Positions 56,064 through 63,534 of a stretch of 64,000 nucleotides of DNA are shown here, one piece after another. The notes beneath the pieces were generated by a model. That model was not told where the DNA came from. It did not search any database and saw only the letters and a list, made by a program, of their open reading frames with translations. Both the position numbers and the translations under genes were made by a program. This DNA comes from Succinimonas sp045124755. Its GTDB lineage: Bacteria > Pseudomonadota > Gammaproteobacteria > Enterobacterales > Succinivibrionaceae. How positions within the stretch are numbered: position 1 is the first letter of the stretch; every line of letters starts with the position of its first letter. The stretch lies in assembly GCF_045124755.1 (NCBI RefSeq), contig NZ_JBGVMK010000140.1. One strand, written 5' to 3'.

Positions 56064-57002
56064 CTATCCGAGGAGACTCAGCGCTACCTGGGGCCGCTGG
56101 TTGGCCTGGCTCAGAATGGACTGGGAGGCCTGCTGGATAATGTTCTGCTGGGTCATGGCCGCAGTCTCGGAAGCAAAGTCGGTATCACGGATACGGCTTC
56201 TGGCAGCGGAAACATTCTCAGAAACGTTGCTCTGGTTTCTGATGGTGGATTCCAGGCGGTTCTGCACGGCACCAAATTCGGCTCTCTTTGAATCAACAGC
56301 AGCAATATAATTATCAATGTTTTCAAGAACTTTCTGAGCTTTATCGCCGGTGGCCCCCGAAACATCAAATACGACTGTTCCACCCGAGGCAACGGTATTA
56401 CCGTCAGCATCGACTTGTTTTGTATATTGACTTGCAGTACCAATCTTGGCCGAAAGTGATCCGACCTTCCAGTCATTCACCACTTGAGCTGTCGAGTCAC
56501 TCGCACCCTTAAGCTTAATTTTGGTATCTACAGAGATAGTCTGACCATGGTCGGCACCAACCTGAAACTTAACCTCACCTTTGTGGAGCAGTGATCCGTC
56601 TCCGCCAAAAGTAGTATCTTCATCAATTCTGTTGATTTCGAAGCAAAGCTGAGTTACCTCCTGCTGAATGGCATCGCGATCTTTCTCGCTGTTGGTGCCG
56701 TTGGCAGCCTGGAGAGCCAAGGTGCGGATACGCTGATACATGGTGGTCATTTCGTCCATGGCGCCTTCAGCAGTCTGAGCAAACGAGATACCATCCTGAG
56801 CGTTGCGGTTACCCTGATTAAGACCGTTGATCTGGGAGGTAAGACGGTTGGAGATCTGCAGGCCGGCGGCATCATCCTTGGCGCTGTTGATTCGGAGACC
56901 GGAGGCCAGACGCTTGTAGGAGGTGTCAAGAGCGTTGGTGGAGTTGGCCATCATGCGCTGAGCATTCAGCGACGAGGCGTTGGTGTTGACGTAAAGAGCC
57001 AT
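56064..57002 (-). CDS. fliC: Flagellin 10
   Basis: 312 residues. The middle has FGGDGSLLHKGEVKFQVGADHGQTISVDTKIKLKGASDSTAQVVNDWKVGSL-type sequence (related to the GKVG class), then a charged YTKQVDADGNTVASGGTVVFDVSG loop. LCFEINRIDED and NSEKDRDAIQQE are private changes in the otherwise constant D1 part. Its codon choice in the middle is more AT-rich than in the ends. Confidence 0.95.
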   Translation of the reverse strand: MALYVNTNASSLNAQRMMANSTNALDTSYKRLASGLRINSAKDDAAGLQISNRLTSQINGLNQGNRNAQDGISFAQTAEGAMDEMTTMYQRIRTLALQAANGTNSEKDRDAIQQEVTQLCFEINRIDEDTTFGGDGSLLHKGEVKFQVGADHGQTISVDTKIKLKGASDSTAQVVNDWKVGSLSAKIGTASQYTKQVDADGNTVASGGTVVFDVSGATGDKAQKVLENIDNYIAAVDSKRAEFGAVQNRLESTIRNQSNVSENVSAARSRIRDTDFASETAAMTQQNIIQQASQSILSQANQRPQVALSLLG

Positions 57003-57088
57003 TTTATTTTCCTCTCATATAGTTATCATTTTTCAAATCCGGGGTTCAGAATCGCGCAGATTTATTAAACACCCATACTGTCACATAC

Positions 57089-57115
57089 ATAGCGAACCGT
57101 TTTGGATGGATTTTA
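57089..57115 (-). promoter_or_regulatory. Sigma-28-like promoter of flagellin 10
   Basis: TAAAATCC, 11 bases, TTCGCTAT (weaker -10). CRP-like palindrome TGTGA-N6-TCATG at 57144-57159, centre 62.5. Confidence 0.7.
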
Positions 57116-57202
57116 GCCAGTTCCGCTGTTTTATTCTGAAAAACATGACTGAAATCACATAAATCTCGTCATAATCCTCTATGGCGGCAAATAAACGGCT
57201 TC

Positions 57203-57245
57203 CAAAAACAAAAACCCCGTCCGCGGGGACAGGGACGGGGCTTTA
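57203..57245 (-). terminator. Terminator of flagellin 11
   Basis: CCCCGTCCCTGTCC and GGACGGGG arms followed by TTTTTGTTTTT. The left arm is partly duplicated compared with other copies. Confidence 0.8.
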
Positions 57246-57269
57246 ATAATCAGGTTTTCGGGCGCGAGA

Positions 57270-58166
57270 TTAGCCGAGGAGACTCAAAGCTACCTGGGGT
57301 CTCTGGTTGGCCTGGCTCAGAATGGACTGGGAGGCCTGCTGGATAATGTTCTGCTGAGTCATGGCTGCAGTCTCGGAGGCGAAGTCGGTATCTCTGATAC
57401 GGCTTCTGGCGGCGCTGACGTTTTCGGAAACGTTGCTCTGGTTCCGGATGGTGGATTCCAGGCGATTCTGCACAGCACCAAAGTCAGCTCTCTTTGAATC
57501 TACGGCAGCAATGAACTTATCAATCGCTCCCAAGGCAGTCTGAGCATCCGAGGCAGTTGAAATATTGAACGCACCGTTGCTGTTTAATGTAAGACCCGCA
57601 GATGTTGCAGTATTTACATTGGCCACGGTCCAGCCTCCAGTTCCAATAGTAGCATCAGTCCCGTCTGCCTTTTTGAACGTGCTCAAAGAAAGGGTAATCT
57701 TCTGGTTGGCATCAGCCCCCACCTGAAAATCCACAGAAGTGGTTGCACCGTTCAGAATCTTCTGGCCTGCGAAGGTGGTATCAGTGGTAATTCTGTTAAT
57801 TTCGCCGCAAAGAGAATCAACCTCCTGCTGGAGAGCCGTGCGGTCGGCAGTACTGTTGGTGCCGTTAGCAGACTGGAGAGCCAGGGTGCGGATCCGCTGA
57901 TACATGGTGGTCATCTCGTCCATGGCGCCTTCGGCAGTCTGGGCATAGGAAATGCCGTCCTGCGCATTGCGGTTGCCCTGATTAAGACCGTTTATCTGGG
58001 AGGTGAGACGGTCGGAAATCTGGAGACCTGCAGCATCGTCCTTGGCGCTGTTAATGCGGAGACCGGAGGCCAGACGCTTGTAGGAGGTGTCCAGAGCATT
58101 GGTGGAGTTTGCCATCATTCGCTGAGCATTCAGTGACGAGGCATTGGTATTGACATACAAAGCCAT
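57270..58166 (-). CDS. fliC: Flagellin 11
   Basis: 298 residues. The middle is short: AGQKILNGATTSVDFQVGADANQKITLSLS, TFKKADGTDATIGTGGWTVANVN and a simple Leu/Asn/Ser turn (AGLTLNSNGAFNIS). It combines the ILNG start seen in flagellin 3 with the GTGGW-type core related to flagellins 4 and 15. Confidence 0.95.
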   Translation of the reverse strand: MALYVNTNASSLNAQRMMANSTNALDTSYKRLASGLRINSAKDDAAGLQISDRLTSQINGLNQGNRNAQDGISYAQTAEGAMDEMTTMYQRIRTLALQSANGTNSTADRTALQQEVDSLCGEINRITTDTTFAGQKILNGATTSVDFQVGADANQKITLSLSTFKKADGTDATIGTGGWTVANVNTATSAGLTLNSNGAFNISTASDAQTALGAIDKFIAAVDSKRADFGAVQNRLESTIRNQSNVSENVSAARSRIRDTDFASETAAMTQQNIIQQASQSILSQANQRPQVALSLLG

Positions 58167-58256
58167 TTTATTTTCCTCTCATTCATACTTATATCAGGCC
58201 TGGGAAAACCTGAAGTTATAATTATCAGCGGGGTATTCCCCTTTTATCACACCTTT

Positions 58257-58283
58257 ATAGCGGCCGGATTCCGCCAAAGTTCA
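58257..58283 (-). promoter_or_regulatory. Sigma-28-like promoter of flagellin 11
   Basis: TGAACTTT, 11 bases, GCCGCTAT. A TGTGA half-site lies within 58301-58316, centre 51.5 bases from the -10 end, one helical turn nearer than in most copies. Confidence 0.72.
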
Positions 58284-58403
58284 TCCTGAGGTCGCTAATA
58301 TCGATCCGGGATCACACATTATTGTTATGCGGAAAAATCCTGCCTTGCTGTCTGCCGCCGGCAGTCATCCTCATCAGCATCTTCTTCTTTTTCCTGTCCC
58401 CGT

Positions 58404-58436
58404 AAAACAGAAACCCCGTCCGCGGGGACAGGGCTT
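58404..58436 (-). terminator. Terminator of flagellin 12
   Basis: CCCTGTCCCCGCGGACGGGG hairpin followed by TTTCTGTTTT. Confidence 0.82.
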
Positions 58437-58463
58437 CAATCATCAGGTTTTCGGGAACGGTGA

Positions 58464-59450
58464 TTATCCAAGGAGACTCAAGGCTACCTGCGGTCTCTGG
58501 TTGGCCTGGCTCAGAATGGACTGGGAAGCCTGCTGGATAATGTTCTGCTGGGTCATGGCCGCAGTCTCGGAGGCGAAGTCGGTGTCTCTGATGCGGCTTC
58601 TGGCAGCGGAAACATTCTCGGAAACGTTGCTCTGGTTTCTGATGGTGGATTCCAGCCGGTTCTGGGTGGCGCCCAGCTCGGCCCGCTTGCTGTCAATGCT
58701 GGCAATGAATTTGTCAATGTGGGACAGGGTGTTCTGCGCGGTGGTGGCGGTGGACACGTCAAAGGACACATTAAACTCCGTGGCCCCCTGCTTCAGGAAT
58801 TTAGCAGCATTGTCGGCGGTGAAATGGTTAGCCTCTCCAAGGGAATTAGCCATAGCCACATCGGCAACGCTGAAACCCAGTTTATTGTCACCGTTTTTCA
58901 GGCTGAGCTCTATGGAGATCTTCTGATTGGTATCCGCGCCTACCTGAAAATCCACTGTCGAGCTGGTTCTGTTGTTATGAGTTCCCGCAGTCAAAGCTCC
59001 GCTGGCCACCTTGGCAGATTTTTCGCCGGTGAGCAGTCTCTGATCCGAGCCGCCAAAGGTGGTATCCTGGGAAATGCGGTCAATTTCGGAGCACAGGGAA
59101 TCCACCTCCTGCTGAATGGCGGTGCGGTCGGCAGCGGAGTTGGTGCCGTTAGCGGACTGGAGAGCCAAGGTGCGGATGCGCTGATACATGGAGGTCATTT
59201 CGTCCATGGCGCCTTCAGCGGTCTGGGCAAAGGAGATGCCGTCCTGAGCATTGCGGTTGCCCTGGTTAAGGCCGTTGATCTGGGAGGTAAGACGGTCGGA
59301 AATCTGCAGGCCGGCGGCATCGTCCTTGGCGCTGTTGATTCTGAGACCGGAAGCCAGACGCTTGTAGGAGGTATCAAGAGCATTGGTGGAGTTTGCCATC
59401 ATCCGCTGGGCGTTCAGGGACGAAGAATTGGTATTGACGTAAAGTGCCAT
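58464..59450 (-). CDS. fliC: Flagellin 12
   Basis: 328 residues. MALYVNTNSSSL replaces MALYVNTNASSL, as in the next copy. The middle is of the DQRLLTGEKSA class (KVASGALTAGTHNNRTSSTVDFQVGAD, LKNGDNKLGFSVADVAMANSLG, FLKQGATEFNVSFDVS). Its leader and promoter region are close to those of flagellin 13, indicating duplication of gene plus promoter. Confidence 0.95.
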   Translation of the reverse strand: MALYVNTNSSSLNAQRMMANSTNALDTSYKRLASGLRINSAKDDAAGLQISDRLTSQINGLNQGNRNAQDGISFAQTAEGAMDEMTSMYQRIRTLALQSANGTNSAADRTAIQQEVDSLCSEIDRISQDTTFGGSDQRLLTGEKSAKVASGALTAGTHNNRTSSTVDFQVGADTNQKISIELSLKNGDNKLGFSVADVAMANSLGEANHFTADNAAKFLKQGATEFNVSFDVSTATTAQNTLSHIDKFIASIDSKRAELGATQNRLESTIRNQSNVSENVSAARSRIRDTDFASETAAMTQQNIIQQASQSILSQANQRPQVALSLLG

Positions 59451-59552
59451 TTTGTGTTCCTCTCAAACTATGTCTCAGCATCTCGCGCGCATCTTCTGCA
59501 TAACCCGGACGCTGAATTATTATTGGTCAGGGGCATCCCCTGTTATGACCTT

Positions 59553-59579
59553 TTAGCGGCTCCTTTCCGGAAAAATTCA
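59553..59579 (-). promoter_or_regulatory. Sigma-28-like promoter of flagellin 12
   Basis: TGAATTTT, 11 bases, GCCGCTAA. A TGTGA half-site lies within 59607-59622, centre 61.5. Confidence 0.78.
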
Positions 59580-59745
59580 CTCCCCGCAGCAGAATTCCCT
59601 GAAAAATCAGCCCCGGATCACACATGAAGGGAGAGCAAAGAAGCCTGCCGTCCGACTCCACCTTCTCTCTCGTTTCACCAAGCCCCTCTCCAAGTCACTC
59701 CCTCTTTCGTATCCCCCTCATAAAACAATCATCTTATGCCCCGCA

Positions 59746-59782
59746 TAAAAACAGAAACCCCGTCCTAAGGGACAGGGCTTTT
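59746..59782 (-). terminator. Terminator of flagellin 13
   Basis: CCCTGTCC with GGACGGGG around a CTTA loop, followed by TTTCTGTTTTT. Confidence 0.82.
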
Positions 59783-59805
59783 AATCAGGTTTGGCAGATT
59801 TGCGC

Positions 59806-60807
59806 TTAACCAAGGAGACTCAGGGCGGCCTGCGGTCTCTGGTTGGCCTGGGTCAGAATGGACTGGGAGGCCTGCTGGATAATGTTCTGCTGGGTCATGG
59901 CCGCAGTCTCGGAGGCGAAGTCGGTGTCTCTGATGCGGCTTCTGGCAGCGGAAACATTCTCAGCCACATTGCTCTGGTTTCTGATGGTGGATTCCAGACG
60001 GTTCTGCACGGCGCCGAGCTCAGCCCGCTTGCTGTCAATGGTGGCAATGAATTTGTCAATATTGGCCAGGGTATTCTGCGCGGTCTTGGCGGAGGATACG
60101 TCAAAGGACACATTAGAGGTGGTGGCCCCCTGCTTCAGGAATCTGTCCTTGCCGGCATCTTCAGCACCATCAGCTTCAAGATATTTGGCATCTCCCAGAG
60201 AGTTGGCCAAAGCCACATCGGCAACGCTGAACCCCAGCTTATTGGTGCCGTTACTGAGTTCGATGGAAATCTTCTGATTGGTATCCGCGCCAACCTGGAA
60301 ATCCACCTGAGAACTGGTGCGATTGTAGGCATCGGCAGCAGCTGCAGCCAAAGCGCCGCTGGTAACCTTGGCGGACTTCTCGCCGGTAAGGAGTCTCTGC
60401 GCCGTGCCGCCGAAGGTGGTGTCCCGGGAAATTCTGTCAATCTCGGAACACAGGGAATCCACCTCCTGCTGAATGGCGGTGCGGTCAGCTTCAGAGTTGG
60501 TGCCGTTAGCGGACTGAAGAGCCAGAGTGCGAATGCGCTGGTACATGGTGACCATCTCGTCCATGGCTCCTTCAGCGGTCTGAGCGAAGGAGATGCCGTC
60601 CTGAGCATTGCGGTTGCCCTGGTTAAGGCCGTTGATCTGGGAGGTGAGACGGTCGGAAATCTGGAGTCCTGCGGCATCGTCCTTGGCGCTGTTAATGCGG
60701 AGACCGGAGGCCAGACGCTTGTAGGAGGTATCCAGAGCATTGGTGGAGTTTGCCATCATCCGCTGAGCGTTCAGGGATGAAGAATTGGTATTGACGTAAA
60801 GTGCCAT
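59806..60807 (-). CDS. fliC: Flagellin 13
   Basis: 333 residues. Same class as flagellins 6 and 12, with AQRLLTGEKSAKV and an EADGAEDAGKDRFLKQG acidic loop nearest to flagellin 6. The C-terminus reads SILTQANQRPQAALSLLG, two changes from the consensus in the D0 helix. Confidence 0.95.
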   Translation of the reverse strand: MALYVNTNSSSLNAQRMMANSTNALDTSYKRLASGLRINSAKDDAAGLQISDRLTSQINGLNQGNRNAQDGISFAQTAEGAMDEMVTMYQRIRTLALQSANGTNSEADRTAIQQEVDSLCSEIDRISRDTTFGGTAQRLLTGEKSAKVTSGALAAAAADAYNRTSSQVDFQVGADTNQKISIELSNGTNKLGFSVADVALANSLGDAKYLEADGAEDAGKDRFLKQGATTSNVSFDVSSAKTAQNTLANIDKFIATIDSKRAELGAVQNRLESTIRNQSNVAENVSAARSRIRDTDFASETAAMTQQNIIQQASQSILTQANQRPQAALSLLG

Positions 60808-60910
60808 TTTATGTTCCTCTCAAAAACTATGTCTCAGCATCTCGCGCTCATCTTCTTCACAACCCGGACGCTGAATTATTATTGGTCAGGGATCATCCCC
60901 GTATAACATC

Positions 60911-60937
60911 TTAGCGGCTGTTTTCCGGATAAGTTCA
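60911..60937 (-). promoter_or_regulatory. Sigma-28-like promoter of flagellin 13
   Basis: TGAACTTA, 11 bases, GCCGCTAA. A CGTGA half-site lies within 60965-60980, centre 61.5. Confidence 0.72.
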
Positions 60938-61072
60938 CCACTTTTTCCGGAATTCCCTGAAAAAACCGTCCCGGATCACGCTGCTCAGTATCAGCCAGGC
61001 GCTGCCGCCGTGTCATTTTCAGGGGATGCCTGACGACACGCCGGGCACGCCCCTCCCAAAACCGCCGCTCAT

Positions 61073-61110
61073 AAAAACAGAAACCCCGTCCTAAGGGACA
61101 GGGCTTTTAT
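61073..61110 (-). terminator. Terminator of flagellin 14
   Basis: CCCTGTCC with GGACGGGG around a CTTA loop, followed by TTTCTGTTTTT. Confidence 0.82.
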
Positions 61111-61130
61111 CGTCAGGTTTCCGGCAGAGA

Positions 61131-62006
61131 TTAGCCGAGGAGGCTCAGAGCTACCTGAGGCCGCTGGTTGGCCTGGCTCAGAATGGACTGGGAGGCCTGC
61201 TGGATAATGTTCTGCTGAGTCATGGCCGCAGTCTCGGAGGCGAAGTCGGTGTCTCTGATGCGGCTTCTGGCAGCGGAAACATTCTCAGACACGTTGCTCT
61301 GGTTTCTGATGGTGGATTCCAGACGGTTCTGCACGGCGCCGAACTCGGCTCTCTTGGAGTCAACTGTGGCAATGAAGGTATCAATGTTAGAGAGAACCTT
61401 CTGAGCCTTAGTTGCATCTGTAATGTCAAAAGCGGTTCCGCTCATATACTCAGTAGAAGTGCCGATCTTAGCGGCAAGAGTAGCTACATGCCAGTCGTTA
61501 ACGGCTTCAGTTCCGACCTTGCCCTTGGTATCCACGGAAATAGTCTGATTGGCATCGGCGCCCACCTGGAAATTTACAACGCCCTTCCCAAAAATGCTGC
61601 CGTCGCCGCCGAAGGTGGTCTGATCGTTAATGCGGTCAATTTCAGCGCAGAGGGAGGTTACCTCCTGCTGAAGAGCCGTGCGGTCAGCGGTTGAGTTGGT
61701 GCCGTTGGCAGACTGGAGAGCCAGGGTGCGGATGCGCTGATACATGGTGGTCATTTCGTCCATGGCGCCTTCGGCGGTCTGAGCGAAAGAGATGCCATCC
61801 TGAGCGTTTCTGTTGCCCTGATTAAGGCCGTTTATCTGGGAAGTAAGACGGTCGGAAATCTGGAGTCCTGCGGCATCGTCCTTGGCGCTGTTGATGCGGA
61901 GACCGGAGGCCAGACGTCTGTAGGAGGTATCCAGGGAGTTTGTGGAATTGGCCATCATCCGCTGAGCATTCAGTGACGAGGCATTGGTATTGACATACAG
62001 TGCCAT
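61131..62006 (-). CDS. fliC: Flagellin 14, shortest intact copy
   Basis: 291 residues. The middle is of the GKVG class (GDGSIFGKGVVNFQVGADANQ, DTKGKVGTEAVNDWHVATLAAKIG), close to flagellins 2 and 16. STNSLDTSYRRLAS has two changes from the usual STNALDTSYKRLAS. Confidence 0.95.
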   Translation of the reverse strand: MALYVNTNASSLNAQRMMANSTNSLDTSYRRLASGLRINSAKDDAAGLQISDRLTSQINGLNQGNRNAQDGISFAQTAEGAMDEMTTMYQRIRTLALQSANGTNSTADRTALQQEVTSLCAEIDRINDQTTFGGDGSIFGKGVVNFQVGADANQTISVDTKGKVGTEAVNDWHVATLAAKIGTSTEYMSGTAFDITDATKAQKVLSNIDTFIATVDSKRAEFGAVQNRLESTIRNQSNVSENVSAARSRIRDTDFASETAAMTQQNIIQQASQSILSQANQRPQVALSLLG

Positions 62007-62108
62007 TTTATGTTCCTCTCAAAAATGTTTGAGCTTCCTCATGGAAGTCCGAATTTATAGTTATTTGCGGAAGACTGCTTCATGCGAAGAGACCGCTATA
62101 GTGACTAC

Positions 62109-62135
62109 GTAGCGGCCGGTTTCCGAAAAACTTAA
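62109..62135 (-). promoter_or_regulatory. Sigma-28-like promoter of flagellin 14
   Basis: TTAAGTTT, 11 bases, GCCGCTAC. At 62163-62178 the promoter-proximal half of a CRP-like site is conserved (TGTGA on the + strand), centre 61.5. Confidence 0.72.
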
Positions 62136-62206
62136 CCCCTGACCCCGCTGTTATTGCAGTTTTGTGATAAATGTCTTATCGCATAATTCTGAACACAATG
62201 TGAACA

Positions 62207-62235
62207 TAAAAAACCCCGTCCGGGGACAGGGCTTT
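62207..62235 (-). terminator. Terminator of flagellin 15
   Basis: CCCTGTCC with GGACGGGG arms overlap closely in a short loop, followed by TTTTTTATG. Confidence 0.75.
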
Positions 62236-62282
62236 GATCATTACGTTTGCGGGATCAGCGCCGGCTGTTAGCAGACCGGAGA

Positions 62283-63227
62283 TTAGCCGAGGAGGCTCAG
62301 CGCTACCTGGGGCCGCTGGTTGGCCTGACTCAGAATGGACTGGGAGGCCTGCTGGATAATGTTCTGCTGGGTCATGGCCGCAGTCTCGGAGGCGAAGTCG
62401 GTGTCTCTGATGCGGCTTCTGGCGGCGGAAACATTTTCAGCCACGTTGCTCTGGTTTCTGATAGTGGATTCCAGACGGTTCTGTGCGGCGCCGAAGTCAG
62501 CTCTCTTGGCATCAACAGTGGCGATGTAAGCGTCAATGCTGGCCAGAACATCCTGAGCCTTCTCCTGACTGGAAATATCAAACGTCTTTGTCGTTGTGCC
62601 CTTGACGCCGATATTCTCAGCAACCTGATCCTCTTCATCTTTCAGATTTTCAACAGTGCCCAGAGTGGTAATAAGATTGGTAACCCCCCAGCCGGCAGAT
62701 CCCAGAACCTTTCCAGTCGAGCCGTCAGCCTTTTTGGTGTCCTTGTCAAAAGATATTGAAATCTTCTGATTGTTATCCGCCCCTACCTGAAAGTCTATCG
62801 AAGACTTGCCGATAAGGATCTGCTCACCGGCGAATTTGGTATCCTCGGCTATTCTGTCGATTTCGCCGCACAGGGCTTCCACCTCCTGCTGGAGGGCGGT
62901 GCGGTCGGCGCCGGAGTTGGTGCCGTTAGCGGACTGGAGAGCCAGGGTGCGGATGCGCTGGTACATATTGGTCATTTCGTCCATGGCGCCTTCTGCGGTC
63001 TGGGCATAGGAAATGCCGTCCTGAGCATTGCGGTTACCCTGGTTAAGGCCGTTTATCTGGGAGGTAAGACGATCGGAGATCTGGAGTCCTGCAGCATCGT
63101 CCTTGGCGCTGTTGATGCGGAGACCGGAGGCGAGACGCTTGTAGGAGGTGTCCAGAGCATTAGTGGAGTTTGCCATCATCCGCTGGGCATTCAGCGACGA
63201 GGCATTGGTATTGACATAAAGAGCCAT
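62283..63227 (-). CDS. fliC: Flagellin 15
   Basis: 314 residues. Same class as flagellin 4 (LIGKSSIDFQVGADNNQKISISFDKD, GSAGWGVTNLITTLG, KRADFGAAQNRL), with a longer acidic loop (VENLKDEEDQVAENIGVKGTT). Unlike flagellin 4 it has a promoter and so could be the parent of that copy. Confidence 0.95.
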   Translation of the reverse strand: MALYVNTNASSLNAQRMMANSTNALDTSYKRLASGLRINSAKDDAAGLQISDRLTSQINGLNQGNRNAQDGISYAQTAEGAMDEMTNMYQRIRTLALQSANGTNSGADRTALQQEVEALCGEIDRIAEDTKFAGEQILIGKSSIDFQVGADNNQKISISFDKDTKKADGSTGKVLGSAGWGVTNLITTLGTVENLKDEEDQVAENIGVKGTTTKTFDISSQEKAQDVLASIDAYIATVDAKRADFGAAQNRLESTIRNQSNVAENVSAARSRIRDTDFASETAAMTQQNIIQQASQSILSQANQRPQVALSLLG

Positions 63228-63337
63228 TTTATTTTCCTCTCGTAGTTATCAATCTCGGCTTTGCCGCAGCCGCTGAAAATGCTCATTACGGAAGCTGACA
63301 GCTGCCGATTTATCAGACACTTCAACTGTCACGTAAT

Positions 63338-63364
63338 TTAGCGGCAATAATTTGGAAGAATTCA
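63338..63364 (-). promoter_or_regulatory. Sigma-28-like promoter of flagellin 15
   Basis: TGAATTCT, 11 bases, GCCGCTAA. A CGTGA half-site lies within 63393-63408, centre 62.5. Confidence 0.75.
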
Positions 63365-63452
63365 GTCCCGCTGCTCATTGTTCCCGCAAAAAACGATCTG
63401 GGATCACGTTTATCAGAAAGATCTGCGCCGGTGCGGTTGTTGTCTCCGCCAT

Positions 63453-63487
63453 CAAAAACAAAAACCCCGTCCGATGACAGGGCTTTT
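63453..63487 (-). terminator. Terminator of flagellin 16
   Basis: CCCTGTC with GACGGGG followed by TTTTTGTTTTT. Confidence 0.78.
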
Positions 63488-63534
63488 ATCATTATGTTCG
63501 CGGGAGCATCATCGTCTCTTATCAGTCCTGATGA

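Noticed and set aside
48873..63487. The repeated CCCTGTCC-GGACGGGG elements as mobile or REP-type repeats
   Set aside because: Each sits just after a flagellin stop with a T-run on the gene's strand, so they are terminators duplicated with the genes.
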